Source of the DNA: a virus
Strand: one strand, 5' to 3'
Length of the DNA stretch: 33,377 nucleotides
IMG/VR virus record: IMGVR_UViG_3300037063_000241
Location: 1-33,377 of that record
A program made the translations under genes and the position numbers. Every line of letters starts with the position of its first letter. The first letter of the stretch is position 1. Positions 6,948-14,268 of this stretch are shown here, piece after piece. The notes beneath the pieces are model-generated. The model saw only the letters and a program-made list of their open reading frames with translations, searched no databases and was not told where the DNA came from.

Positions 6948-7150
6948 GGCCGGCCTCCCGGGATCCGGTACTCGACGGTCGTCCAGTTCTTGAACGGCAC
7001 CACGCGCGTCTCCGCCGCCCCGGCCTTCGCCATCTCGCCCAGGACCTGCCGGACGCGCCCCACGGACCAGCAGCCGAGGGCGTCCCGCACGGCGCGGGGG
7101 TTCCGCCATTGACCGTTCAGGGAGCCGGCGACCTCGTCCGCGGCGCTCAT
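6944..7150 (-). CDS. small winged-helix-like protein
   Basis: 68 aa. The pattern WRNPRAVRDALGCWSVGRVRQVLGEMAKAG resembles a helix-turn-helix, followed by a short beta wing (VVPFKNWTTVEYRI). It is wedged between the truncated ATPase (which itself ends in winged-helix repeats) and the HNH gene, with 4-base overlaps on both sides. A DNA-binding role is inferred. Confidence 0.6.
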   Translation of the reverse strand: MSAADEVAGSLNGQWRNPRAVRDALGCWSVGRVRQVLGEMAKAGAAETRVVPFKNWTTVEYRIPGGRP

Positions 7151-7959
7151 TGGAACAGCCAGTCGGCCGCGCGCACCATGTCGCGGCCCGGATAGTCGAT
7201 CAGGGATTTGGTTCGGAGCGAGCTGCGGGGGTTGGTGTAGCCGGTCGACGTCGGCGAGTAGCCGGCGTCCTCCGCGGCGATGGCGTTCGGAACCGCGTCG
7301 GGGTGACGGGCGGCAACCGCGACGAGGATGCGGCCTTCCGGTCCTGGCAACAGCCGGACGACGTGATCAAGCAGAACGCCTGGAGGCCTCTCGCCGACCG
7401 CAATTGCGGCGCCGTCCGGCGTCAGGGCGACCTGATCGCGGGAAGGATATTCGAGCAAACCTTTCGTCCGCAGCCCGGAGCGCGGGTTGGTATAACCGGT
7501 AGATTTCGGGCTGTAGCCGGCCAGCCAAGCCACCTGGGCGTTGTTCGGTGCGGGGTGGCCCATAATTTTCCACGATGCCAAGGCGTTGATGATGCGTCGC
7601 TCCGGCCCCGGCAAATGATCGTCGGAAAGGTTCGTCTTTGGTGGACGAACCGGGACGGTTTTCGGGTTTGGTTGCGTCGCCTGCCGGACGATTGGAGCGG
7701 CCGCGTCCTTGACGTTGAGCGGGTAGTCGGCGTGGTCGCCGCCGAAGATCGGGATGGCGTGCCCGGCGCTCTTGCCCGTCCTGCTGAGCCGGAGGCCCCA
7801 GTACGCCGCGGTCGGGTCGACGATGACGACGCGCTCGTCGCGGTCGAGCGCCGGCTCGATGATCATCGCCTTGACCACGCTGGTCTTGCCGCTGCCGGTC
7901 GCGCCGAGGAACGCGATGTGCTTGTCGAGCGCAGCCTCGGGGATCAATACCTTCGTCAT
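7147..7959 (-). CDS. HerA/FtsK-like P-loop ATPase lacking its core, with two winged-helix repeats
   Basis: 270 aa from ATG 7959, overlapping the upstream stop. The N-terminus holds Walker A (GATGSGKT, 19-26) and a strand VVIVDPT, and follows the DUF87/HerA pattern up to IFGGDHADYPLN (71-82). The usual 200 or so residues carrying the second acidic strand, sensor and arginine finger are then absent. A Pro-rich joint leads directly to the C-terminal duplicated winged helices (118-181 and 206-264), whose AGYSP-x-STGYTNPRS segments are nearly identical. It may bind nucleotide but probably cannot act as a translocase. Confidence 0.75.
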   Translation of the reverse strand: MTKVLIPEAALDKHIAFLGATGSGKTSVVKAMIIEPALDRDERVVIVDPTAAYWGLRLSRTGKSAGHAIPIFGGDHADYPLNVKDAAAPIVRQATQPNPKTVPVRPPKTNLSDDHLPGPERRIINALASWKIMGHPAPNNAQVAWLAGYSPKSTGYTNPRSGLRTKGLLEYPSRDQVALTPDGAAIAVGERPPGVLLDHVVRLLPGPEGRILVAVAARHPDAVPNAIAAEDAGYSPTSTGYTNPRSSLRTKSLIDYPGRDMVRAADWLFQ

Positions 7960-8306
7960 GATGCAGCTTCCTGTTTGATATTTTCCAGCGCCAATCTGAT
8001 GACTTCCCAGTGCGCGATGACGCATTCCGCGACCGCTTGAAGGTGGCCGACATCGACGTGGCCGATCCGCGCTTTCGACTTCGTGGCGGAATTGACTTGG
8101 AAAGCCAAGGCATCGAGCGTCTTGTTGATGGCGGCCGGCGATTTAGAGCGAATGTCCGCGCAAATTGCCTTGAGGATCAACGTTTCCTCATCATCGTTTC
8201 TATGACCAAGCGCGCGCGCGACTTCCCGCTCATCCTCAATGATCGTTTCGAGCGCCTTTAATTTTTGCTCATCGGTGAACATCTTCTGGGTCACGCGATC
8301 CTCCAT
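7956..8306 (-). CDS. helical protein, unknown
   Basis: 116 aa, ATG 8306 with GAAGG upstream. Entirely helical (KALETIIEDEREVARALGH, then HWEVIRLALENIKQEAAS), no Cys pair or membrane segment. The start overlaps the end of the upstream gene by 16 bases; an alternative start is ATG 8282. No family recognised. Its stop is coupled to the ATPase start. Confidence 0.65.
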   Translation of the reverse strand: MEDRVTQKMFTDEQKLKALETIIEDEREVARALGHRNDDEETLILKAICADIRSKSPAAINKTLDALAFQVNSATKSKARIGHVDVGHLQAVAECVIAHWEVIRLALENIKQEAAS

Positions 8307-8623
8307 GCGTTCGCCTTCAATCCAGATTTGTTGGCGCGGCGCTCGCCTGTTTTGACGATCTTTCCAGCGTGCTTCGGTCCGAGTTCCGAAAAGCGTGGGC
8401 GAATCGCGAGAACGCTCTCCTCCAGGATTGTTGCGGCCTCGTCCGGTGTCAGGCCGCGAACGCCGGAGCCGGCGATCACAGCGAGAATCCGGTCTCGGAG
8501 GAACGCTGCGTTGGCCGCGATCACGAGAGCAACATCCCGGGACGTCGTCGGTTCCTTGAATCCCGGCGCTGCCGGATAAGACAACGGCGCGTCGCCGTAA
8601 GCGGCCTCGGCAATCCGGCTCAT
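8291..8623 (-). CDS. winged-helix phage protein
   Basis: 110 aa. PGFKEPTTSRDVALVI, then GLTPDEAATILEESVLAIRPRFSELGPKHAGKIVKTGERR is a standard phage winged-helix layout, with a recognition helix followed by a wing and the usual R-x-R-x-S-EL signature. Likely DNA-binding; target unknown. The start is coupled to the preceding gene. Confidence 0.7.
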   Translation of the reverse strand: MSRIAEAAYGDAPLSYPAAPGFKEPTTSRDVALVIAANAAFLRDRILAVIAGSGVRGLTPDEAATILEESVLAIRPRFSELGPKHAGKIVKTGERRANKSGLKANAWRIA

Positions 8624-9234
8624 GTGGCAGCGCTCCCAGCTTCCCGCATGTGTGTCCCAGGCGCGACGCCAGTCAGCGCGTCGTTGAGGGCAAGGACGGC
8701 TTCCTTCGACGCCTGAAATTCTTTTTTCTTCATCGCGAGCCGCGCTTGTGACTTGGCACGTTGGATGACGACGGCCGAACCTCGAACGAATATCCTGGCA
8801 TAGACGTCCTCGGTCCGAATCCAGGTCGCCAGCAACTTCGCGTGCTTCGGGCTGGCTTCCTGGAACTCCTTCTCATCGTAAAGGCCGCATTCGATTAGCA
8901 ACCACTTCCGATAATGCTCAGGCGTCGGCCACTTCGGAATCCGATTGCCGGTCGCATCGAGGACGAAGGTGCCGTCCGTCCTGGTGCGGAAGAAGACGCG
9001 CTCCGGCAGGTTGTCGTAACCAGACTTCAGCGCGGCAAAAAAATGAGAGTGGCTCGCCATAGATCGTTCTTCGACTTGGTCGAGCGTATACTCCTCATCG
9101 TCGACGAATTGCTTGGTGGCCGCAGCGGCGTAGCGGGGCGACGGCATCATGACCTTGACGGTCTTGATCGCGCCGTCCCGGTCGACGATGTCGACCTTGC
9201 GCCAAAAAAAGTTAACCGGATAAATTTTGGTCAT
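8620..9234 (-). CDS. conserved-looking phage protein, unknown
   Basis: 204 aa. The N-terminus MTKIYPVNFFWRKVDIVDRD is beta-rich, then SHSHFFAALKSGYDNLPERV, and a helical Lys-rich C-terminus (AKSQARLAMKKKEFQASK). Proteins with the HFFA-x-L motif occur in early operons of alphaproteobacterial phages, without known function as far as I know. Coupled to both neighbours by 4-base overlaps. Confidence 0.65.
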   Translation of the reverse strand: MTKIYPVNFFWRKVDIVDRDGAIKTVKVMMPSPRYAAAATKQFVDDEEYTLDQVEERSMASHSHFFAALKSGYDNLPERVFFRTRTDGTFVLDATGNRIPKWPTPEHYRKWLLIECGLYDEKEFQEASPKHAKLLATWIRTEDVYARIFVRGSAVVIQRAKSQARLAMKKKEFQASKEAVLALNDALTGVAPGTHMREAGSAAT

Positions 9235-9497
9235 CCTTCGATTTCCCTGACGACCCCAATCGGAGCGTCGAGTTCTTCGAGCGCCGCGATGAGGCGGTCC
9301 CGCACGCGCTTCAGCCGGACGCCGCTAGTGAGGTTGGCCTCGTTCTCCAGAACGTCCAACGAAACCTCATAAGTCGTAAAGGCGAAGCCGCATGCTGAGC
9401 AGAAGCGCCGCCGGCGGATCGCAACATGACCACTGAAATGCTTCACGCGACTATCCTTCACCCGGACGCCGAGCGTGTCGCACTTTTCGCATTTCAT
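9231..9497 (-). CDS. NrdR-like zinc-ribbon protein without ATP-cone
   Basis: 88 aa from ATG 9497; an upstream in-frame GTG (9524) is possible. Residues 2-50 match the NrdR N-terminal zinc ribbon: C3-x2-C6, VKDSR, IRRRRFC33-SAC36, then FTTYEV. NrdR represses ribonucleotide reductase genes in bacteria using this ribbon plus an ATP-cone. The ATP-cone is missing here; instead there is a short helical tail (RVRDRLIAALEEL). It may bind NrdR boxes without nucleotide control, or act as an unrelated zinc ribbon. Confidence 0.7.
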   Translation of the reverse strand: MKCEKCDTLGVRVKDSRVKHFSGHVAIRRRRFCSACGFAFTTYEVSLDVLENEANLTSGVRLKRVRDRLIAALEELDAPIGVVREIEG

Positions 9498-9505
9498 GAG
9501 GCCGG

Positions 9506-9925
9506 TCACGTCAGTGGTTTCCACCGGATAAGCTTGCCCGAAAAAATGACGATGTTGCCATGTTCCTTCCGCCAGAATTGGAACAACTCGAACCAGTTTG
9601 TGAAGCCGTCTTGGCGGGCGAACTCATCGAGCGAGACCGCATCTTCGCAATGACCAGAATCTTTGTAGACGCGCGGCCATTGGTTGAAGTCCATGCGGAT
9701 ATCTTCGACCGCCGTGCATCGCGCGCGGCCGATGAGAGAGAAGTGGCGCGTCCGCATCCCGCAATAGAGTTGAAGTTCCTCGCCCGGCCGCGCATGGCGC
9801 TTACGATTAGCTCGGATCGTCTGCCGCTTAGGAGCTGGCAGCGGGCCAACGTCTACAAGGCGCGGTATGCCGAGACCGACGCATATCGGATCAATAAATT
9901 GTTTTTTGAAGCTGTATGCGACCAT
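9506..9925 (-). CDS. ASCH-domain-like protein
   Basis: 139 aa from ATG 9925 (TGATG overlap with the exonuclease stop). The pattern AYSFKKQFIDPI, then KRQTIRANRKRHARPGEELQ, LYCGMRTRH and LIGRARC matches small ASCH/PUA-like proteins, in which the TIR-x-x-R segment lines a ligand pocket. ASCH proteins are thought to bind RNA or modified nucleosides. Placed right after the recombination nuclease in the transcript. Confidence 0.75.
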   Translation of the reverse strand: MVAYSFKKQFIDPICVGLGIPRLVDVGPLPAPKRQTIRANRKRHARPGEELQLYCGMRTRHFSLIGRARCTAVEDIRMDFNQWPRVYKDSGHCEDAVSLDEFARQDGFTNWFELFQFWRKEHGNIVIFSGKLIRWKPLT

Positions 9926-10602
9926 CAACGCCTCCACCGCTCGACGAGGCGCTTCAGTTTGTAGTCGAAGTCCTCGATCTGCTCCTTGAGCTGCGCGATG
10001 AAGTGATCGTCGCGCGTGACTGAAAATACCGGCGGCTTCGGCCAGCCGGTGTAATAGAGGAGGAGATCCATCTCATCCCAATCGCAACAGAGCATCGTTC
10101 CGTGCAGCTGCGCGCGGTGCCCGAGCGGGAAGCCGGCGGCGCCGCGCTCCTTGATCTCGCCGAGGAGGTGCGGCGCCATCGTCTTGATCTCCAGGCCCTT
10201 GCGCTTGTCGACCTGCGAGTCCGGCGAGCAACCGATGACGAAGTCCTCGCCGAGCGGGACGCGGACGGTGCGCCGGACGAAGCCGATCGGCGTCAGGTCG
10301 ACGAACTTGGTGCGGGCGTACCAGTCGCGCGCCTCGGGCTCCATGCGGGTGCCGCGGTCCATTGCTTCGCTCTTGAACGTCTCCGCGACCTGGCCGGAGA
10401 CGATCTCGCCCGCGAGCAGTTTCATGTACTTTTCACGGGTCACGCTGTCGTTGCCGTCACGTCCGTCGGCCATGATGATCGCGAACTTCGACGCGGTAGG
10501 AATGCCGCGCCGGAGTTCGAACCAGTCGTCGGACCGCTGAGCAACGTCGCTGAAGAACTCGACGACGTCGGCCGGCGCCGTTTTTTTTGCGTCCTTACCC
10601 AC
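9925..10602 (-). CDS. YqaJ/lambda-exonuclease family recombination nuclease
   Basis: 225 aa. QRSDDWFELRRGIPTASKF (22-40) is the N-terminal signature; GTRMEPEARDWY contains Glu90, CSPDSQV contains Asp128, GLEIKT gives Glu138-x-Lys140, and HRAQLHGTM has Gln165. These form the PD-(D/E)xK active site. The enzyme chews 5' ends of double-stranded DNA to make ssDNA for the annealing protein. It overlaps the ERF gene by 8 bases, the usual exo-plus-annealase pair. Confidence 0.9.
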   Translation of the reverse strand: MGKDAKKTAPADVVEFFSDVAQRSDDWFELRRGIPTASKFAIIMADGRDGNDSVTREKYMKLLAGEIVSGQVAETFKSEAMDRGTRMEPEARDWYARTKFVDLTPIGFVRRTVRVPLGEDFVIGCSPDSQVDKRKGLEIKTMAPHLLGEIKERGAAGFPLGHRAQLHGTMLCCDWDEMDLLLYYTGWPKPPVFSVTRDDHFIAQLKEQIEDFDYKLKRLVERWRR

Positions 10603-11506
10603 GGCGCACCTTCGCAGCTTTCGCGGCGGCTTCGCCGTAGTCCTTCAGCGCGGTCATCGCCTCCTGGAAGCGATCCGCTTTCAATTCGTGAACGGCGTTG
10701 ATCTCATATTTCCCCATGAATCGAGTCGCCTCGATCCCGCTGTCGTTAATCGCCTTGAGCAACTCCTTCGCCTGGGCTCCGGTGATCGTAGCGTTCGGAT
10801 CAGCCGGGGCGTTGTTCTTCGGCTCAGCGGCGGCGCCAGCAGCCGGGCGGAGATTCTTCTTCTCGACGACGGCATCGGTGTCCCGGTCCTGCGGCGCCTC
10901 GGTTTCGATGTTGAGGAGAGCGATCGTGCCGTACCGCTTGCCGTAGGAGATCGCCGCGCCGACCGCTTGCTGCGCGTTCATGGCCGGGCTCGCCGATGTT
11001 GTCGGGCACGGGACGGTGCAGCTCTCCCGATAAAGTCCGCGAGTTAGATGGCAATGAACGACGAGGCCCTGGCCGGCCGGCGCCGTATCCGGCTGGAAGT
11101 TCAGCCGGAAGCCGTATCCGCGGATGATCGGCTTGATCTGCCGATTCAGGTTCTCGAAGGACGCGAAGAGGATCGGCTTCTTGGTGGTATCCCGAAAATC
11201 AATCTTGCCGTCCTTATTGATCCGGGGAAGCTGCTCGTCCATCACGACCATCGCGTCGTGAAACTGCTGCTTCGCTTCCGTCAGCATATAGAGCTCGTAC
11301 AACTCCCTCGCCTTCGCGGGATCAAGGTCGGGATTCTTCAGCAGCTCGGCCAACCCGGACATCACGCTCACCGGCGGCTTGACCGGTGCGATCTTAGCGA
11401 CGGCGTTCTTCGGCTGCGTCTTGGGCGCGATCGGCTTGGCGCCGGGCGATACGTCCTTGAGCAAATCGGGCGTCTGCTCCCGCTCTTTCGCTTGAGGCTT
11501 CGTCAT
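10595..11506 (-). CDS. erf: ERF-family single-strand annealing protein
   Basis: 303 aa. Disordered Pro/Lys-rich N-terminus to about residue 48, then the ERF core: AKQQFHDAMVVMDEQLPRI, ASFENLNRQIKPIIRGYGF and the signature NAQQAVGAAISYGKRYG (177-193). A linker of Ala/Pro leads to a small C-terminal helical domain (ATITGAQAKELLKAI...). ERF proteins anneal complementary ssDNA in phage recombination and circularisation. Forms a pair with the adjacent exonuclease. Confidence 0.9.
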   Translation of the reverse strand: MTKPQAKEREQTPDLLKDVSPGAKPIAPKTQPKNAVAKIAPVKPPVSVMSGLAELLKNPDLDPAKARELYELYMLTEAKQQFHDAMVVMDEQLPRINKDGKIDFRDTTKKPILFASFENLNRQIKPIIRGYGFRLNFQPDTAPAGQGLVVHCHLTRGLYRESCTVPCPTTSASPAMNAQQAVGAAISYGKRYGTIALLNIETEAPQDRDTDAVVEKKNLRPAAGAAAEPKNNAPADPNATITGAQAKELLKAINDSGIEATRFMGKYEINAVHELKADRFQEAMTALKDYGEAAAKAAKVRRG

Positions 11507-11538
11507 CGTTTACTCTCCTGTTGGCGCTGACGCGCAAT

Positions 11539-11805
11539 TCACCAATTTATATCCGACGACAGCAACGCGCGGTGAGCGCCCAGCCATTGCCGGTCGAGTT
11601 GTCCAGCCGCGATCCCGATAGCGATCGCGTCCCGCCGGCTGACGAGGCGCCCGGTTGAGGTGATGAAGCCTTCCTCGTCACCGGGCCTGCTCCTGTTCGG
11701 TTCCGCGTCGCCGAGTGAAGCCCGGAGTTCCCAGTGCGATTTGAACCCGCGCCCGAAGACGACGCCGCGCCGCCGGATCCCAGCGGCTTCCAGCCTCTCC
11801 GTCAT
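11539..11805 (-). CDS. small conserved phage protein
   Basis: 88 aa. The C-terminal half EEGFITSTGRLVSRRDAIAI, then AAGQ and LLSSDINW follows a pattern I associate with small early proteins of many tailed phages (GF-x-TS-x-GRF-x-R-x-EA...AGQ...SEDLW). The function of that family is unknown to me. It overlaps the upstream HIRAN gene by 4 bases; 32 bases separate it from the ERF gene. Confidence 0.7.
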   Translation of the reverse strand: MTERLEAAGIRRRGVVFGRGFKSHWELRASLGDAEPNRSRPGDEEGFITSTGRLVSRRDAIAIGIAAGQLDRQWLGAHRALLSSDINW

Positions 11806-12104
11806 TCGTCGATCTCCACCATTGGCTGCTTGCCGCCATCGATCGCCAGCTTACCCTTGAACCGGACGTCATCATCGGCGTCGGCGCGGGCGCGGTCCAT
11901 CCTGGTCGCAATCTGCGCGTTCTGATTGCTTTTCACGTAGCCGAGATGCTGTCCACGCGCCCAGACCTGGACGGCGCGCGGGTCGAACTTGTTGGTCGGC
12001 TCCCGGATGAGCATCAGCGGCTCACCGTTCGGGAGCGACGCGAGAAGCGCGACCATATCCGGGCCGCGAAACTTGGTGCCGACGAGGGCGACGAGCGATT
12101 TCAT
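11802..12104 (-). CDS. stand-alone HIRAN-domain protein
   Basis: 100 aa. LVALVGTKFRGPDMVALLAS, PLMLIREPTNKFDPRAVQVW and GQHLGYVKSNQNAQIA follow the HIRAN domain (PF08797) from start to end. In HLTF-like helicases this domain binds 3' ssDNA ends or stalled forks. Here it stands alone, just ahead of the annealing protein and exonuclease, so delivery or protection of DNA ends is a reasonable inference. Confidence 0.8.
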   Translation of the reverse strand: MKSLVALVGTKFRGPDMVALLASLPNGEPLMLIREPTNKFDPRAVQVWARGQHLGYVKSNQNAQIATRMDRARADADDDVRFKGKLAIDGGKQPMVEIDE

Positions 12105-12349
12105 TGTTTTAGCTTCTCCGCAATATGGACCTCAGTGTCGGGGCCGATAAATTCCGCCAACTCATGAGCCAACGTGGTTTCGTTTTCGCCCGCGGTGATG
12201 ATGACGTCGATCGGAAGTTTCATCTCCGCGCCGAGTATCTTAATGAAGCCGCCCGTGCCGTCCGAGCGGAGTTTGTCGAGGTTGGCGTGTGAAAGGCCGA
12301 TGATGAGATAGGATCGGCCATCGCGTCCCTTTGCGCTTGCTTTAATCAT
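12101..12349 (-). CDS. small alpha/beta protein, unknown
   Basis: 82 aa from ATG 12349, overlapping the previous gene by 8 bases. Pattern SYLIIGLSHANLDKLRSDG, then LPIDVIITAGENETTLAHEL. It looks like one small alpha/beta fold without catalytic motifs that I recognise. Coupled to the HIRAN gene. Confidence 0.6.
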   Translation of the reverse strand: MIKASAKGRDGRSYLIIGLSHANLDKLRSDGTGGFIKILGAEMKLPIDVIITAGENETTLAHELAEFIGPDTEVHIAEKLKQ

Positions 12350-12566
12350 CGTTGCCCTCATTTAGTAGCGCCAGCGTCGCGTCCTCCCAGTCGAGATCAT
12401 TGATCTTCGACGTGAAGGACATATCGGCGGCGGCGCGGACGGCTTGCGTCATCTCGGCTTCGAGATCGGAGCGGATCAGCACGCCGTGAGTCCACTTCTC
12501 CAGGACTTGAATGACGACGCGCTCGCGGCGCGGCGTGTAGCGATCGTCTTCGGCGATGGCGGTCAT
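12342..12566 (-). CDS. small acidic protein, unknown
   Basis: 74 aa, ATGA-coupled start. The N-terminus is charged (MTAIAEDDRYTPRRERVVI), then a helical acidic part ending LALLNEGNDD. No family recognised. Confidence 0.6.
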   Translation of the reverse strand: MTAIAEDDRYTPRRERVVIQVLEKWTHGVLIRSDLEAEMTQAVRAAADMSFTSKINDLDWEDATLALLNEGNDD

Positions 12567-12793
12567 GTCTCTCCCTCCCCAGCGTTGGACGGCAAGCCGT
12601 CAGCTAGAAGCTTCTCTCCGGGCGTGCGCTCATGTCTGAGCTCGATGAAGGCGAAGCGCCGAACGAAGGCTTCAAACTCATCGACCTTCATCGTGAGGTT
12701 GCCACACTTGCCGAGCGCGCCATCATGTTTCCCGGCGAAGAGGCGGCAGTGAACATGGCCGCCCCGCGTTTCGTGGTAGAGACGGAAGATCAT
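12563..12793 (-). CDS. small phage protein, unknown
   Basis: 76 aa from ATG 12793. This start is preferred over ATG 12799 because GGGAG lies 8 bases before it and it overlaps the stop of the 28-aa gene upstream. Pattern MIFRLYHETRGGHVHCRLFA, then GKCGNLTMKVDEFEAF. The HVHCRLFAGK segment seems conserved in similar phage proteins, with unknown role. Confidence 0.6.
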   Translation of the reverse strand: MIFRLYHETRGGHVHCRLFAGKHDGALGKCGNLTMKVDEFEAFVRRFAFIELRHERTPGEKLLADGLPSNAGEGET

Positions 12794-12876
12794 CGCCATT
12801 GCTCCCGTTCTTCGGGGTGCGGATCGAAGAATATCCGCCGGACGTTGCGGATGACCCGGCGGAGAAACGCGCTCAT
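12790..12876 (-). CDS. 28-aa basic microprotein
   Basis: MSAFLRRVIRNVRRIFFDPH and 8 more residues. Start and stop each overlap a neighbour by ATGA, and the frame exactly fills the gap between two genes. It is an amphipathic basic helix, possibly membrane- or nucleic-acid-associated. It could be only a coupling device for the next gene. Confidence 0.5.
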   Translation of the reverse strand: MSAFLRRVIRNVRRIFFDPHPEEREQWR

Positions 12877-13787
12877 CGCACGACCGTCTTCGGCCGGTAG
12901 CCGACCTCGGCGCCGGGCATCTGCGTTCCGTACCCGGTATTCTTCGCCCAGGCGCGCAACGCTTTCTCCTTCTCGGCGAGCGCAACGAACGGCCACAGCT
13001 TCGCGACATCGAGGAGCGCCGCATCGACCACGATCGCAAAGGCTTCGCGTTGCATCGTCACGGTCGGGCCTTCCTCGACACGGGTCCGCACGATATCGGC
13101 CGGCTTCGCCAGCGTGTCGATATGGGCCTGCTGCGCCTTGTCGGCCGCGATGTCGGCTTCAATGCTAGCGGTCGACGCCACTTGCTCCGATTCGGTGGCG
13201 ACGGTCCCCTTCTGCTCGATCGTCTCTGGCTTGCGGGCGCGCTCAGCGGCGAGGCGGTCATCCTCAGCCTTCCGGCGGGCGGCCTCTTCGACGCGACGGG
13301 CTTCCTCCGCGGCGCGGCGCTGACGCTCCTCTTCCACGCGGCGACGTTCCTGCTCGGCGCGAAGCTTGCGCTGCTGGTAGTCGTTGATCCGGTCGCTGAG
13401 TATGTCGGCGGCGCCGGGCTTGTTCGTCTTCGCCCGTCGGATGGCCTTATCCCATAGCGAGAAGAACCAGTTGTCGGCCGTCTGCTTGCTTCGGAAGTAA
13501 GGCCCGCTCACCTTGGCGTGCGTCGCCTCGATCTCCTTTGTCAGGTCGCGAAACTCCTTTACCAGCTTCGCGGCCTCGCCCATCACCGCGTCGTCGGCGA
13601 TCTCTTTCGGAATGTCCCGTGCGCGCGCGAGCATGGCGTCGAGGCGGCGCGGGATGCTGGCGAAGTCCTCTTCGAGATATTTGAGAACTTCAGCCGGAAG
13701 GTCTTCCATCTCCGCGATCAGGCGGGGAAGCGGCGGGTTGTTGTGGCCCATAGGGGCCAGCTTTTCGGCGGTCTCAGGATTCGACAT
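12873..13787 (-). CDS. coiled-coil phage protein of the recombination operon
   Basis: 304 aa. N-terminus MSNPETAEKLAPMGHNNPPL (the GHNNPP motif is frequent in alphaproteobacterial phage proteins), a helical region to about 130, a long Arg/Glu/Ala coiled coil (about 137-190), and a C-terminal globular part (RREAFAIVVDAALLDVAKLWPF, then KALRAWAKNTG). Such proteins often sit beside ERF/exonuclease genes; their mechanism is not known to me. It may scaffold recombination proteins. Confidence 0.7.
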   Translation of the reverse strand: MSNPETAEKLAPMGHNNPPLPRLIAEMEDLPAEVLKYLEEDFASIPRRLDAMLARARDIPKEIADDAVMGEAAKLVKEFRDLTKEIEATHAKVSGPYFRSKQTADNWFFSLWDKAIRRAKTNKPGAADILSDRINDYQQRKLRAEQERRRVEEERQRRAAEEARRVEEAARRKAEDDRLAAERARKPETIEQKGTVATESEQVASTASIEADIAADKAQQAHIDTLAKPADIVRTRVEEGPTVTMQREAFAIVVDAALLDVAKLWPFVALAEKEKALRAWAKNTGYGTQMPGAEVGYRPKTVVR

Positions 13788-14268
13788 CGGGTTTTTCCTT
13801 CAGTGTTAACATCTGCCACGGCATTGTTTCCATCTTGCCGGTAAGAGGCGGCTTCATCAGGACGTCCGCGCCAGCGACATCGAATGCGGGCGGTTCGGCC
13901 GGCATCAGATCGTCCGCCTTCTTTAGGTCCTCCTCCGGAACGCGTGGTTCGATCTGATTCGCGTGAAACGTCATGAATCGCTCGCCCTGATCGGCAAACT
14001 TGATCCAGACCATCTCACCGTCGACACTCATGACCTCACCGGGGCGCCGCCCGGCTAGATCGCGGCTGATGAGTTGAATCGCGTCGCCGGCGTCCCAATG
14101 ACGGCTCCACAATTGCTCAATCTTTTCGGCAGCGACAGATATCTGGCTGTAGTCGCCGACGATGTTTAGGAAGACGAGGCTGTCACTTCGATCAACGTCG
14201 TGTTTCACGACCGCGTGCAAGACGACGATGTCGCCCTTGCGCGGCAAATATCCTTCAGGCAGTGGCAT
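13774..14268 (-). CDS. phage protein with KOW/SH3-like beta segments, unknown
   Basis: 164 aa from ATG 14268, with AGGAGAG upstream. Beta-rich: LPRKGDIVVLHAVVKHDVD, then RRPGEVMSVDGEMVWIKF and GERFMTFHANQIEP. Patterns of this kind occur in SH3-like barrels, but the assignment is weak. It overlaps the HNH gene by 14 bases and the coiled-coil gene by 14. Confidence 0.6.
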   Translation of the reverse strand: MPLPEGYLPRKGDIVVLHAVVKHDVDRSDSLVFLNIVGDYSQISVAAEKIEQLWSRHWDAGDAIQLISRDLAGRRPGEVMSVDGEMVWIKFADQGERFMTFHANQIEPRVPEEDLKKADDLMPAEPPAFDVAGADVLMKPPLTGKMETMPWQMLTLKEKPDVES

